Positions 17,890 to 26,823 of a DNA stretch of 64,000 nucleotides are shown here, one piece after another. The DNA is from G965237725 sp965237725 (GTDB taxonomy: Bacteria > Pseudomonadota > Gammaproteobacteria > Arenicellales > Poriferihabitantaceae). The notes under the pieces were generated by a model. It was not told where the DNA came from. It did not search any database and was given only the letters and a program-made list of their open reading frames with translations. The stretch is from the NCBI GenBank assembly GCA_965237725.1, contig OZ250151.1:124001-188000 (forward strand), read 5' to 3'. The position numbers and the translations under genes are program-made. Each line of letters opens with the position of its first letter. Position 1 is the first letter of the stretch.

Positions 17890-19197
17890 TCAGGCAGAAA
17901 ATGGATGTCGAAGAATGATCGTGTCATCTCTTTCTGCGCCTGTAGATACAATATCAATGGGCAAATCCAGAAGCTCAGACATCCGATCAAGATACGCTTT
18001 GGCATTTTCAGGTAATTTATCATACTCACGAATGCCTTCCGTAGATTGTTTCCAGCCCGGTAATTCTTCATATACAGCTTCACATTGGGCCATAGCATCG
18101 GCGCCATAAGGTGGAAGTTCGATTTCACTGCCATCAAGTTTATAACTTGTGCAAATTTTAACTTTTTCGAGACCGTCCATAACGTCAAGCTTGGTTACGC
18201 ACAATGCGCTCAAACCACATACCTGCTTGGCACGTTTGAGGGCAACCGCATCGAGCCACCCGCATCGTCGTGGTCTGCCCGTTGTTGCACCGAATTCATG
18301 GCCTTTTTCTCCGAGATGTTTTCCAACCTCATCGAACAGCTCGGTTGGAAACGGTCCGGATCCAACTCGTGTGGTATAGGCTTTTACTATCCCAAGTACA
18401 AAATCGATATCCAGAGGGCCAATACCGCTACCAATTGCAGCAGCGGCAGCAGTGGTATTCGAAGAGGTTACAAAAGGATAGGTACCATGATCGATATCCA
18501 GAAGCATGCCCTGGGCGCCTTCAAACATAACCGACTTCCCACTAGCGCGGAACTGATTGAGGGTCAAAGATACATCGCCCAACATCGGAACAACCTGTTC
18601 CCCAAGGGCCAGGGCCAGATCCAGTGTCGCTTGATAATCAAGTACACTTTCGCTAAAAAAGTTCTCCAGCGTATGATTATGAAAATGCATTACTTCTTTC
18701 AGTTTTTCCGCAAATACGTCTGGTGTGAGCAAGTCCGACAACCTCAGGCCGCGCCTGGCAACCTTGTCTTCATAGGCCGGGCCGATTCCGCGGCCCGTGG
18801 TGCCAATAGCTTGTTTCCCTTTTGCTTTTTCTCGCGCCAAATCCAGTGCGCTGTGATAAGGCATAATTATCGGGCAACCCGGGCTTAACATCAGTCGGCT
18901 ACGAATCTCGACATTGTTATCTTCAAGCCCCTGAATTTCCTTTAATAATTGCTCCAGATCGACTACCACGCCATTGCCGATAAGACAGTCCACTCCGTTT
19001 CGCATCGCCCCCGACGGAATCAGGTGTAATACGGTCTTTTTACCATTTATAACCAGGGTGTGACCTGCGTTATGTCCACCCTGAAATCGAACCACAGCAT
19101 CCGCATGCTCAGTTAACAGATCAACAATTTTTCCTTTTCCTTCATCGCCCCACTGGGTGCCAAGGAGAACAATGTTATTAGCCATGAGATTAGCCAT
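17890..19197 (-). CDS. purA: Adenylosuccinate synthetase
   Basis: PurA makes adenylosuccinate from IMP, aspartate and GTP, the first dedicated step to AMP. The protein has 435 residues. Family signatures are LLGTQWGDEGKGKIVDLLTE at the N terminus (GTP P-loop and catalytic Asp), GGHNAGHTLVINGKK, GIGPAYEDKVARRGLRL and the C-terminal GVTTGRP-type GATTGRPRRCGWLD loop. Two in-frame ATGs (19197 and 19185) begin with the same nine bases; the downstream one gives a more typical N terminus. It is last in the hflK-hflC-DUF2065-purA row, the conserved gammaproteobacterial order. Confidence 0.97.
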   Translation of the reverse strand: MANLMANNIVLLGTQWGDEGKGKIVDLLTEHADAVVRFQGGHNAGHTLVINGKKTVLHLIPSGAMRNGVDCLIGNGVVVDLEQLLKEIQGLEDNNVEIRSRLMLSPGCPIIMPYHSALDLAREKAKGKQAIGTTGRGIGPAYEDKVARRGLRLSDLLTPDVFAEKLKEVMHFHNHTLENFFSESVLDYQATLDLALALGEQVVPMLGDVSLTLNQFRASGKSVMFEGAQGMLLDIDHGTYPFVTSSNTTAAAAAIGSGIGPLDIDFVLGIVKAYTTRVGSGPFPTELFDEVGKHLGEKGHEFGATTGRPRRCGWLDAVALKRAKQVCGLSALCVTKLDVMDGLEKVKICTSYKLDGSEIELPPYGADAMAQCEAVYEELPGWKQSTEGIREYDKLPENAKAYLDRMSELLDLPIDIVSTGAERDDTIILRHPFSA

Positions 19198-19234
19198 AAA
19201 ATTTGAAATACTATCTGGGGTTTTAATTTTATTA

Positions 19235-19423
19235 TTAGCGAACGAAATTAAGCAAAATTACGCCAGCAACCATACTCCCAAGACCAACATTTCGTAATGT
19301 TTTATCCGGGAGCTCACTCATGTGTTGCATAAACTGGCGAAACGCAGAAGGACTAAAAAATGGAATTAGTCCTTCCAGAATCAAGTACAGGGCAAACGCA
19401 GCGGTTAAGTCACTCCAGTTCAA
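19235..19423 (-). CDS. DUF2065 family small membrane protein
   Basis: This 62-residue protein has a hydrophobic segment at about 7-25 and another at about 43-60. The DUF2065 pattern is visible (LYLILEGLIPFFSPSAFRQF and LPDKTLRNVGLGSMVAGVIL). It corresponds to E. coli YjeT, encoded between hflC and purA in the same order as here. Its function is unknown; location in the inner membrane beside the HflKC protease regulator is inferred from context. Confidence 0.88.
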   Translation of the reverse strand: MNWSDLTAAFALYLILEGLIPFFSPSAFRQFMQHMSELPDKTLRNVGLGSMVAGVILLNFVR

Positions 19424-19466
19424 TAAACCAAAACTACAGACGAAACTTCCAGAGGGTTATCTAAAT

Positions 19467-20345
19467 TTAGTTGGTTAATTCAGGCCCTGCCTGTTTGAAG
19501 TATTTAAAAAACTCAGAACTCGGATCGAGAATCATTAAATCCTGTTTGCTGCTAAAGCTTCCACGATAGGCATTCAGGCTACGGTAAAAATTATAAAACT
19601 CTTTATCTTTACCGAAAGTTGCTGCATAGGCTGCGGTCGCATTGGCATCACCTTCGCCTCGAATTTTCTCTGCATCCCGTTCAGCATTGGCCAGCAAAAT
19701 TGCCTGTTGTCGATCCGCATCAGCGCGGATTTTTTCAGCCTGCTCTTCACCTTGAGCCCTGAGCTCTTTAGCAACTCGCTGCCGCTCTGCGGTCATACGC
19801 TGGTATACGCCTTCACTAATTGCTGGATCCAGATCAACTCGTTTTAGTCGCACATCTATAATTTCGATTCCCAGTGTTGCCGCTTCTTCGTTCATGGATT
19901 TTTGAACCACTTCCATAATCCGCTTTCGATCACCGGATATAACTTCTTGAACCGATCGCCTACCAAATTCCTGACGTAAACTGTCATTAACTCGTTGGGA
20001 TAATCTAGACCGAGCATTGGCCTGCAAGCCCTGTAGTCGGGTGTAGTATTGATGAACGTCACCTATTCTCCATTTAACAAATGAATCAACAACCAGATTC
20101 TTCTTTTCAATAGTAAGATAAGATTCCGGATCGGCATCCATTGTCTGCACCCTGGAATCAAAATAACGAACGTTATTTATAAACGGCCACTTTAAATGAG
20201 GTCCGGGCGCAACATCTGAATCGACAATTTCACCAAATTGAAACACAATTGCCTTTTGCCGTTCATCAACAAAGTAAACGCAGGACGCCAGTAATGCGCC
20301 AACGATGGCTAACAGGGCGAGAAAAAGTATAGATTTATTATTCAT
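19467..20345 (-). CDS. hflC: HflC, regulator of the FtsH protease
   Basis: HflC is an SPFH/band-7 membrane protein that forms a large periplasmic cage with HflK around FtsH and modulates degradation of membrane proteins. It has 292 residues, an N-terminal membrane anchor (about 5-23), the band-7 domain starting at FVDERQKAIVFQFGEIVDSD, and a long Ala/Glu/Arg-rich helix from about 185 to 250 (RQRVAKELRAQGEEQAEKIR). It starts 2 bases after the hflK stop, indicating translational coupling. Confidence 0.95.
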   Translation of the reverse strand: MNNKSILFLALLAIVGALLASCVYFVDERQKAIVFQFGEIVDSDVAPGPHLKWPFINNVRYFDSRVQTMDADPESYLTIEKKNLVVDSFVKWRIGDVHQYYTRLQGLQANARSRLSQRVNDSLRQEFGRRSVQEVISGDRKRIMEVVQKSMNEEAATLGIEIIDVRLKRVDLDPAISEGVYQRMTAERQRVAKELRAQGEEQAEKIRADADRQQAILLANAERDAEKIRGEGDANATAAYAATFGKDKEFYNFYRSLNAYRGSFSSKQDLMILDPSSEFFKYFKQAGPELTN

Positions 20346-20347
20346 GA

Positions 20348-21610
20348 TTACTGCCTCACCGTACGTTCAACACTACGATCGGATGACCGCAGGCCGCTGC
20401 TAGTGGATTGATTTAAAATGTCCTGACCAGTTTGTTGCAACCTTGAAGGATTTGCAGGATTGCCTCCCTGACCCTGATTACGCAATAACTGATCGAGTGG
20501 TAAATACATCACGTTATTGCCACCACCCGATTGGTCGATCAGCATTTTGCTGGATCGACTATAAACCTGCTCCATGGTCTCGAGATACAAACGGTCACGG
20601 GTAATTTCGGGTGCTTTACGGTACTCGGTTAGAACTTGATCGAATCGCGCCGTTTCACCCTCGGCTTTCGCAATAACCGCTGCCTTGTATGCCTCTGCTT
20701 CCTGAAGAATTCGCGCAGCAAAACCTCGCGCTCTTGGAATGATGTCATTGGAGTAAGCTTCTGCCAGATTTTTCAGCTTAACCTCATCTTCACGGGCTTT
20801 CACAGCATCATCAAATGCGTCTTTTACCTGTTCAGGAGGCTGGGCATTTTGCATCTCAACGGTACGAATATTTATCCCGGTCTTATAGCGATCCAGTATT
20901 TCCTGAACCAGCACCTTGGTCTCCGCCGCCAATTGGGCGCGTCCTTCGGTTATTGCAAAATCCATAGTATTCCTACCTACAATTTCCCGCACAGCACTTT
21001 CTGTCGCCTGGCGAACGACGCCATGAGCAAGATCCTGGGGATTATATTCACTGACATTAAACAAAAGATCCGTAGGATTTTTGATGTCATATTGCACTGC
21101 GAATTGAATATCAATTATGTTTTCGTCCTGGGTCAGCATCCTGGCCTCCCTGGGCACCGTCTGGATTGATCGGCCACCTTCACGATAACCAACTTCCACT
21201 GTATTAACATTTTGAGTGTTTACAATTTCGACAGATTCTATGGGTGTAGGGATACGCCAATGCAGGCCTGCATCGGTTGTCTGTTTATATTCTCCAAATC
21301 GTAGTTCAACCGCCTGTTCACCTTGATCAACAGTATAAAAACCACTGTAAATCCAGTAGCCCACTCCAACAACCAGCAGTATCAGAAACATTCCGGAACC
21401 GCCAGAATTTCCTCCACCCCGTGGTTCATCGCCACCATTTCCATTACCGCTACTTTTCCGGCGGCCAAATAAATTGTCTATATGATTTTTTGCTTGACGA
21501 AACAGTTCGTCAAGATCGGGGGGCCCCTGTTGACGGCCATTTCCGCGGCGATTACGTTGACCCCATGGGTCGTCATCGTTACCACCTGATCCGGGTTGAT
21601 TCCAAGGCAT
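20348..21610 (-). CDS. hflK: HflK, regulator of the FtsH protease
   Basis: HflK partners with HflC. The 420 residues start with a Gly/Asn/Arg-rich cytoplasmic tail (MPWNQPGSGGNDDDPWGQRN and more), then one membrane helix at about 74-93. The band-7 domain (YTVDQGEQAVELRFGEYKQT), a long helical region, and a Gly/Ser/Gln-rich C terminus complete it. This N-terminal signature is typical of HflK and separates it from HflC. It is the first gene of the hflK-hflC-DUF2065-purA transcription unit; hfq and hflX, which often precede it, are absent here. Confidence 0.95.
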   Translation of the reverse strand: MPWNQPGSGGNDDDPWGQRNRRGNGRQQGPPDLDELFRQAKNHIDNLFGRRKSSGNGNGGDEPRGGGNSGGSGMFLILLVVGVGYWIYSGFYTVDQGEQAVELRFGEYKQTTDAGLHWRIPTPIESVEIVNTQNVNTVEVGYREGGRSIQTVPREARMLTQDENIIDIQFAVQYDIKNPTDLLFNVSEYNPQDLAHGVVRQATESAVREIVGRNTMDFAITEGRAQLAAETKVLVQEILDRYKTGINIRTVEMQNAQPPEQVKDAFDDAVKAREDEVKLKNLAEAYSNDIIPRARGFAARILQEAEAYKAAVIAKAEGETARFDQVLTEYRKAPEITRDRLYLETMEQVYSRSSKMLIDQSGGGNNVMYLPLDQLLRNQGQGGNPANPSRLQQTGQDILNQSTSSGLRSSDRSVERTVRQ

Positions 21611-21995
21611 TGATTAATTCCAGAATTAAAAATTTAAAGGTACGGCTAAGCCGAGCGATTGTATCATAACGAATTTATTTTTAACCTAGCTTGCCAAGAG
21701 ATTACTCGAGTTCAAGTATCGAAACTACGGCATACCGCATTGGCTCTTGGTGTTTAGGTTTTAGACTAATTATTGAGTTCAGCTATGATTGAAAATTCAG
21801 TCAGGATGAAGTTGGGCCTCGGTTTTGATTTACTCTGACGACCTGATCTCATTGTGACCCCAATTGGCCTTAATGGGGTTTAGATGGTTACAGTTAGTTA
21901 TATTCCAAGGCCAATCGTAAAAATTTATTCTCTTTAATTTACAATGATATACCAGGCTAATTTCATAATTCAAATTAGCTGACCTGTTAAAATTA
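21611..21995. other. 385-base gap between ntrC and hflK
   Basis: This gap must hold the end of the ntrC transcript and the promoter of hflK, both on the minus strand. I see an 8-base-pair perfect hairpin, GCTAATTT / AAATTAGC, at 21956-21979, 17 bases after the ntrC stop. It lacks a T-run, so it is at best a weak terminator. A second, weaker dyad (CCCCA / TGGGG) is at 21858-21878. No coding region is convincing. Confidence 0.5.
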
Positions 21996-23372
21996 TCAGG
22001 ACTTCATTTTTCTTGCCAGGGTATTTCGGCCCCAGCCCAGAAGTTTCGCCGCTTTTTGTCGATGTCCATTGGTGTGCGCCAGGGCGACACCAATCAGGGT
22101 TTGCTCAGCATCGCCTATCAGTGATTTCGCCAATTCTTTTTCACCCATTCGCAACTTTCGACTGGCCACAGCGCTAAGGCCGTCAATCCAGTTATTGTCC
22201 GAATGGATTCGGGAAACTTCGGTAATATGTTTCGGCAAATCCTCAATTTCGATGGTATTGCCGATACTCAATATGACGGTTTGCAATATCACATTTTGTA
22301 ATTCACGGATATTCCCCGGCCATGCATAATTCTGTAATGCGGCCAGCACGCCTGGTCCCAGATGTTTGGGTTTGCCGGGGTTATCATCTCCTGACTGTCG
22401 AATAAAATGATCGACCAGAACCGGGATATCTTGAATACGCTCACACAACGGTGGCACAATCACCGAAAGCACATTGAGCCGATGAAATAAGTCGTTACGA
22501 AATTCCCCATTTGAAACCAGTACTTCGAGTTGCTGATTGGTTGCGGCAATCACCCGGACATCCACGCTAATTTCATCTTTACCACCGAGTCGATAGAAAC
22601 GACCTTCTGATAAAACCCTGAGTAACCGGGTTTGGAGTGCCAGGGGCATATCACCGATTTCATCGAGAAATAATGACCCTTTGTCAGCTTGCTCAAATCG
22701 TCCAATATGTCGGCTGTGGGCGCCAGTAAAAGCGCCCTTTTCATGACCAAATAGTTCCGACTCCAGTAAATCTTTTGGGATGGCCGCAGTATTTATCGCA
22801 ACCAGGGGTTTATGGTTTCGCAAACTGTTCTGATGAATGGCATTTGCGACCAGCTCTTTACCCGTACCCGACTCGCCGCGAATTAACACCCCGCGACTGG
22901 AACGTGCGATTCTGCCGATCACTCTGAATACCTCCTGGATAGCCGGGCTTTCTCCGAGAAAATCGTTGTCGGGCTGAGTGACGGTTTGTATTTCCGATTG
23001 CTTACTGTCTGCGGTTTCTAATCCACGAGATACAATTTCCAGCAATTCATCGATATCAAACGGCTTGGTGATATATTCATATGCGCCATATTTGTAAGCA
23101 TCTACAGCACTGTCCAGGTCACCAAATGCGGTCATGATGATTACCGGTATATTCGGGTGAATTTCATTAATTTTTTCCAGCAACTTAAAACCTGGAAGCT
23201 CTGGCATGTGAATATCTGTAATCACCAGCTCAGGCGCGCTATTACCCATGGCTTCAAACAAATGAATGCCGTCGGAGAATGTGCGTACCGAATACCCTTG
23301 TTTCGATAAGGCTTTTTCCACAACCCATAAAATGGATTCATCGTCATCCGCAACCCATATGTTACTCGCCAT
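21996..23372 (-). CDS. ntrC: Nitrogen regulation response regulator NtrC
   Basis: NtrC (NR-I, GlnG) is the sigma-54-dependent activator of nitrogen-limitation genes. It has 458 residues. The receiver domain carries the phospho-acceptor Asp53 in LVITDIHMPELPG, and the AAA+ domain has Walker A GESGTGKE and the sigma-54 contact loop GAFTGA. The C-terminal Fis-type helix-turn-helix (GHRQKAAKLLGWGRNTLARK) binds DNA. It overlaps the end of ntrB by 11 bases, so the two are translationally coupled, and it should act on the palindrome upstream of glnA. Confidence 0.96.
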   Translation of the reverse strand: MASNIWVADDDESILWVVEKALSKQGYSVRTFSDGIHLFEAMGNSAPELVITDIHMPELPGFKLLEKINEIHPNIPVIIMTAFGDLDSAVDAYKYGAYEYITKPFDIDELLEIVSRGLETADSKQSEIQTVTQPDNDFLGESPAIQEVFRVIGRIARSSRGVLIRGESGTGKELVANAIHQNSLRNHKPLVAINTAAIPKDLLESELFGHEKGAFTGAHSRHIGRFEQADKGSLFLDEIGDMPLALQTRLLRVLSEGRFYRLGGKDEISVDVRVIAATNQQLEVLVSNGEFRNDLFHRLNVLSVIVPPLCERIQDIPVLVDHFIRQSGDDNPGKPKHLGPGVLAALQNYAWPGNIRELQNVILQTVILSIGNTIEIEDLPKHITEVSRIHSDNNWIDGLSAVASRKLRMGEKELAKSLIGDAEQTLIGVALAHTNGHRQKAAKLLGWGRNTLARKMKS

Positions 23373-24528
23373 ATTTACCCTCCAGAGTTTTCAGGTAAAC
23401 ACTAAATGTAGTTTGACTGCTTTCACTTTTTACTGCAATTATTCCACCATGATTACGCACGATCTCCGCGGTAATAGATAGCCCCAGACCCGTTCCCCCA
23501 GGTTTTCCGCTGACCATGGGTTCGAATACCTGATCAATTAAATTGGCATCGATGCCCATACCATTGTCTGATATCTCAATTTTCACAACCTGCTGTTGTG
23601 CTATGTAGTCCGGCAGAACGCTATGATCGATTCTGGTTTTAAGGATTATTTCACCTGAGTTCCCGGAATCCCCAATCGCTTCAATGGCATTTATCAGAAT
23701 ATTCATAAACCCCTGGGTCAACTGCCCTTGCTCCCCCATAATTTCCGGCAAACTGGGATCGTAATCGGAGTTTATTGCAATGTTATGTGGCAGATCAGAT
23801 TCCATCAGCAATTTCAAGTGTTCCAGAATAATATGGATATTGATCGGTAATTTCTCACCCACATCCGCAGATGCCTGCATTTGCCCCACCAGCTGGGACA
23901 ATCGATCTGTCTCACGAATAATCACATCGGTGTACTGGATCAGATCCGACTCATTCAGATTGGCTGAAATTTCATTACCCAGAAGTTGGGCTGCACCACG
24001 GATGCCACCCAATGGATTTCGAATTTCATGGGCCAATCCTCTAACCAGGGTCTGGCTCGCCCCTTGACGTGCCAGCCCAAGACTTCGCAAACTTCCATCG
24101 TCGTGAATACCAATTTCAATCAAAATACCATTCATCAAATCAAAGTTCGCAGAAACAAAACGACAATCTGCTCGTTTGATTTGTCTGGCCGCGGGGAATG
24201 ACAATTTAATATCAGGCAATACCACGCGGATATTTTCTTCCAGACACCTGTTGCAGGCGGACTTTAGTGATTCATTTTCGCCTTCACCCTCGCCTTCACC
24301 CTGGGCATCACCGATCCAGGAAAACAACGGCGTACCATTTACCAAATTGAAACTGCCCTGGATAAGGGACTCTGCCGATTCATTCAAATATTGAATATTC
24401 AAATCCTGGTCCACCAGAACAATTGTGGTGGATAATGAACTTAACAGCTGTTCGTAAAGATTTTGATTACTATTTTCCAATTCGTATTGCACCAAATTAG
24501 TGCGGTAACGTTGAAAAAAACGCCGCAT
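23362..24528 (-). CDS. ntrB: Nitrogen regulation sensor kinase NtrB
   Basis: NtrB (NR-II, GlnL) phosphorylates NtrC under nitrogen limitation and dephosphorylates it when bound by PII. The protein has up to 388 residues: a PAS domain (LYEQLLSSLSTTIVLVDQDL onward), the histidine box HEIRNPLGGIRGAAQLL, and an ATPase domain with N box NILINAIEAIGDSG and G boxes DNGMG and GTGLGLSITAEIV. The PAS domain holds an unusual GEGEGEGEN insertion. The ATG at 24528 lies inside the terminator hairpin after glnA; in-frame TTG or GTG codons 11-16 residues further on are alternative starts. It overlaps ntrC by 11 bases. Confidence 0.94.
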   Translation of the reverse strand: MRRFFQRYRTNLVQYELENSNQNLYEQLLSSLSTTIVLVDQDLNIQYLNESAESLIQGSFNLVNGTPLFSWIGDAQGEGEGEGENESLKSACNRCLEENIRVVLPDIKLSFPAARQIKRADCRFVSANFDLMNGILIEIGIHDDGSLRSLGLARQGASQTLVRGLAHEIRNPLGGIRGAAQLLGNEISANLNESDLIQYTDVIIRETDRLSQLVGQMQASADVGEKLPINIHIILEHLKLLMESDLPHNIAINSDYDPSLPEIMGEQGQLTQGFMNILINAIEAIGDSGNSGEIILKTRIDHSVLPDYIAQQQVVKIEISDNGMGIDANLIDQVFEPMVSGKPGGTGLGLSITAEIVRNHGGIIAVKSESSQTTFSVYLKTLEGKYGE

Positions 24529-24542
24529 TATTGCGGCGTTTT
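24517..24542 (-). terminator. glnA terminator overlapping the ntrB start
   Basis: A strong hairpin, with core AACGCCGCA / TGCGGCGTT and a 4-base loop, is followed on the minus strand by seven T's. It lies 10 bases after the glnA stop and is a classical intrinsic terminator. Partial read-through into ntrBC, as known for enteric glnALG, is inferred. The T-run and half the stem are also the first codons of ntrB if the ATG at 24528 is used. Confidence 0.88.
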
Positions 24543-24552
24543 CTCTGATCTT

Positions 24553-25962
24553 TTAAACGCTATAGTACATATCAAATTCCACAGGATGAGTGGCCATACG
24601 CAATCGATTCACCTCATCCATTTTCAGGTCGATATAGGCGTCTATGGAATCGTTACTGAATACACCGCCGGCGAGTAGAAAGTCTCGATCCTGATCCAAT
24701 GCTTCCAGTGCAATGTCGAGGCCATGGGCAACCGTCGGAATATTCTTTTCTTCTTCGGGTGGCAGATCATACAAATCCTTATCACCTGGCTCTCCGGGAT
24801 GGATTTTATTTTGAATACCGTCGAGTCCGGCCATAAGCATTGCTGAAAAGGCTAGATACGGGTTGGCCGTAGAATCCGGAAATCGAATTTCTATACGCCG
24901 CCCCTTGGGGTTGGACACATAGGGAATGCGACAGGACGCTGAACGATTACGCGCTGAATAAGCGAGTAGAACCGGCGCTTCAAATCCTGGAACCAGTCGT
25001 TTATAACTATTGGTGCTGGCGTTAGCAAAGGCATTAATCGCCCGGGCGTGCTTAAAGATCCCGCCAATATAATAAAGCGCTTCATCGCTAAGGCCGCCGT
25101 ATTTGTCACCGGAAAATATATTATTTCCGTCTTTGGAGATGGACTGGTGGACATGCATCCCCGAACCATTATCACCGACCACGGGCTTGGGCATAAATGT
25201 AGCAGTGAGCCCGTGGTTATGAGCTACGTTATGGACCACGTATTTAAAAATTTGCACTTCATCGGCTTTTTTCACCAGAGTGTTGAACAGACAACCGATT
25301 TCCCCCTGGCCCGCTGTGCCAACCTCATGGTGGTGCACTTCAACACCTAAACCCATTTGTTCCATGGTTAAACACATCATGCTGCGGATGTCCGATTGAC
25401 TATCCACCGGCGAAACCGGGAAATAGCCACCTTTGACCCCTGGACGGTGACCGGTGTTACCATCTTCGTATTCTTTGGAACTGTTCCATGCTGCTTCAGA
25501 TGAGTCTATCTCGTAGAATGCATGACCCATCTCATTGCCCCAATGCACAGCATCGAACAGGAAAAATTCATTTTCAGGGCCAAAATAAGCGGTATCACCG
25601 ATTCCGGTGGATGACAAATAGGCCTCAGCTCTTTTGGCAATGGAACGGGGGTCACGATCGTAACCTTGCATATCCGAAGGTTCCACAATATCGCAGCGAA
25701 TATTGACCGTCGCGTCCTGGGCAAATGGATCTAAAACCACGGAATCGACCACGGGCATCAAAATCATGTCTGATTCATTGATACCTTTCCAACCTTCGAT
25801 AGATGAACCATCGAACATTTTTCCATCTTCGAAAAGATCGTCATCCACAACCCCTACTGGCAGAGTTACGTGTTGTTCTTTGCCTTTTGTGTCGGTAAAT
25901 CGTAAATCAACAAATTTGGCCTCACTTTCTGTAATAAACTTTAATGCGTCTGCTGCAGACAT
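24553..25962 (-). CDS. glnA: Glutamine synthetase type I
   Basis: GlnA makes glutamine from glutamate, ammonia and ATP and is the main entry of ammonia under limitation. From the ATG at 25962 it has 469 residues, exactly the E. coli length; an upstream ATG at 25980 would add six. Signatures are FDGSSIEGWKGINESDM, MHVHQSISKDGNNIFSGD (catalytic metal loop), RIPYVSNPKGRRIEIRFPDS, and the adenylylation site DLYDLPPEE, whose Tyr corresponds to Tyr397. The enzyme is therefore expected to be controlled by GlnE and PII. It is preceded by a sigma-54 promoter and an NtrC-type palindrome. Confidence 0.97.
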   Translation of the reverse strand: MSAADALKFITESEAKFVDLRFTDTKGKEQHVTLPVGVVDDDLFEDGKMFDGSSIEGWKGINESDMILMPVVDSVVLDPFAQDATVNIRCDIVEPSDMQGYDRDPRSIAKRAEAYLSSTGIGDTAYFGPENEFFLFDAVHWGNEMGHAFYEIDSSEAAWNSSKEYEDGNTGHRPGVKGGYFPVSPVDSQSDIRSMMCLTMEQMGLGVEVHHHEVGTAGQGEIGCLFNTLVKKADEVQIFKYVVHNVAHNHGLTATFMPKPVVGDNGSGMHVHQSISKDGNNIFSGDKYGGLSDEALYYIGGIFKHARAINAFANASTNSYKRLVPGFEAPVLLAYSARNRSASCRIPYVSNPKGRRIEIRFPDSTANPYLAFSAMLMAGLDGIQNKIHPGEPGDKDLYDLPPEEEKNIPTVAHGLDIALEALDQDRDFLLAGGVFSNDSIDAYIDLKMDEVNRLRMATHPVEFDMYYSV

Positions 25963-26041
25963 AAAATATCCTCGATTCAAATGTCAGGAAAATCCTGGAT
26001 TGGGTAAATAAAAGAGACGAGCTCACCTGTACTGGCTATAT

Positions 26042-26058
26042 AGCAATAGCTATGCCAA
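26042..26058 (-). promoter_or_regulatory. Sigma-54 promoter of glnA
   Basis: The minus strand reads TTGGCATAGCTATTGCT, with GG and GC separated by exactly 10 bases, matching the sigma-54 consensus TGGCAC-N5-TTGCW except for one base. Transcription would start near 26030, about 70 bases before the glnA ATG. Confidence 0.85.
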
Positions 26059-26141
26059 CTTAATTTATCTTTAAATATCAATAAGATAAGAAATCTACAA
26101 TTAGGAGCACAGAATTTCAAGGGCGATTATAGTGCAAATTG

Positions 26142-26176
26142 TCAAATAATTGCACTATTATTGTGCAATTATTTGA
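26142..26176. promoter_or_regulatory. NtrC-type binding palindrome upstream of glnA
   Basis: A perfect 35-base palindrome with 14-base arms and a 7-base centre contains TGCACTATTATTGTGCA (26151-26167), which matches the NtrC operator pattern TGCACY-N5-RGTGCA in its conserved half-sites. Its centre is about 130 bases upstream of the predicted sigma-54 start, the usual enhancer distance. A second, imperfect dyad, AGTGCAAATT...AATTGCACT, at 26131-26156 overlaps it and could be another site. It might also form a hairpin at the end of the DUF938 gene transcript. Confidence 0.75.
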
Positions 26177-26207
26177 TATAAAGATCGAGCAAAACCTTTG
26201 AAAACAA

Positions 26208-26819
26208 TTATGTTTTGGTAAACACCAAAATACGGTTATTCGATGGCATATCGATGTCGTCATCAAGCGTTAATCCGCAATCAACAGCGATATCCTGAAT
26301 CATTACATCATCCCGAATTCCCATCTGATTATCCTGATTTTGCAAAAATTCATGAAACGACCTATTGGACTCACTGGTGAATTCGCCGTCTTTATTAAAT
26401 GGACCATAGAGAACAAAATTTCCCCCAGACAACAACGTCGCACCCACGCCGCTGAACATCGCCACCACTCCATCCCAGGGCATAATATGCGCGGTGTTGG
26501 CACTAAACATACCATCATAACCAATGGTTTTATCCGAGGTCACGGGCCACTGTTCCAATTGCATTACATCAAGTGGGATGGGTCGCCCCAGATTATTCAG
26601 CGCGACACTATCAATCCAACTGTTAATGCCACTATGGTAATTAATTTGGTCACTGGTTTGCCAAAACAAATGGGGCAATTCTTGCGCGAAGAAAACTGCA
26701 TGCTGACCACTTCCTGAGCCTATCTCAAGAATGGTTTTGGCAGAATTAAAAATCCGGCGAATTTCCTGAAGAATTGGAACTTTATTATTCTCACAGGCCT
26801 GAGAACAAGGCAGGTCCAT
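26208..26819 (-). CDS. DUF938 family methyltransferase
   Basis: The protein has 203 residues from the ATG at 26819, which gives the typical family start MDLPCSQACENNKVPILQEI; an earlier ATG at 26861 would overlap the AsmA gene. SAM-binding motif I is TILEIGSGSGQHAVFFAQEL. Other family sequences are FSANTAHIMPWDGVVAMFSG and FVLYGPFNKDGEFTSESNRS. DUF938 proteins are predicted class I methyltransferases of unknown substrate. It follows the AsmA gene after 4 bases and is probably co-transcribed. Confidence 0.88.
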   Translation of the reverse strand: MDLPCSQACENNKVPILQEIRRIFNSAKTILEIGSGSGQHAVFFAQELPHLFWQTSDQINYHSGINSWIDSVALNNLGRPIPLDVMQLEQWPVTSDKTIGYDGMFSANTAHIMPWDGVVAMFSGVGATLLSGGNFVLYGPFNKDGEFTSESNRSFHEFLQNQDNQMGIRDDVMIQDIAVDCGLTLDDDIDMPSNNRILVFTKT

Positions 26820-26823
26820 GGTT

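Noticed and set aside
18085..18888. 267-residue open frame antisense to purA
   Set aside because: It lies fully inside the well-supported purA, shows no recognisable protein features and is a mirror of its codon pattern.
20636..21169. 177-residue open frame antisense to hflK
   Set aside because: It is covered by hflK, whose motifs are unmistakable.
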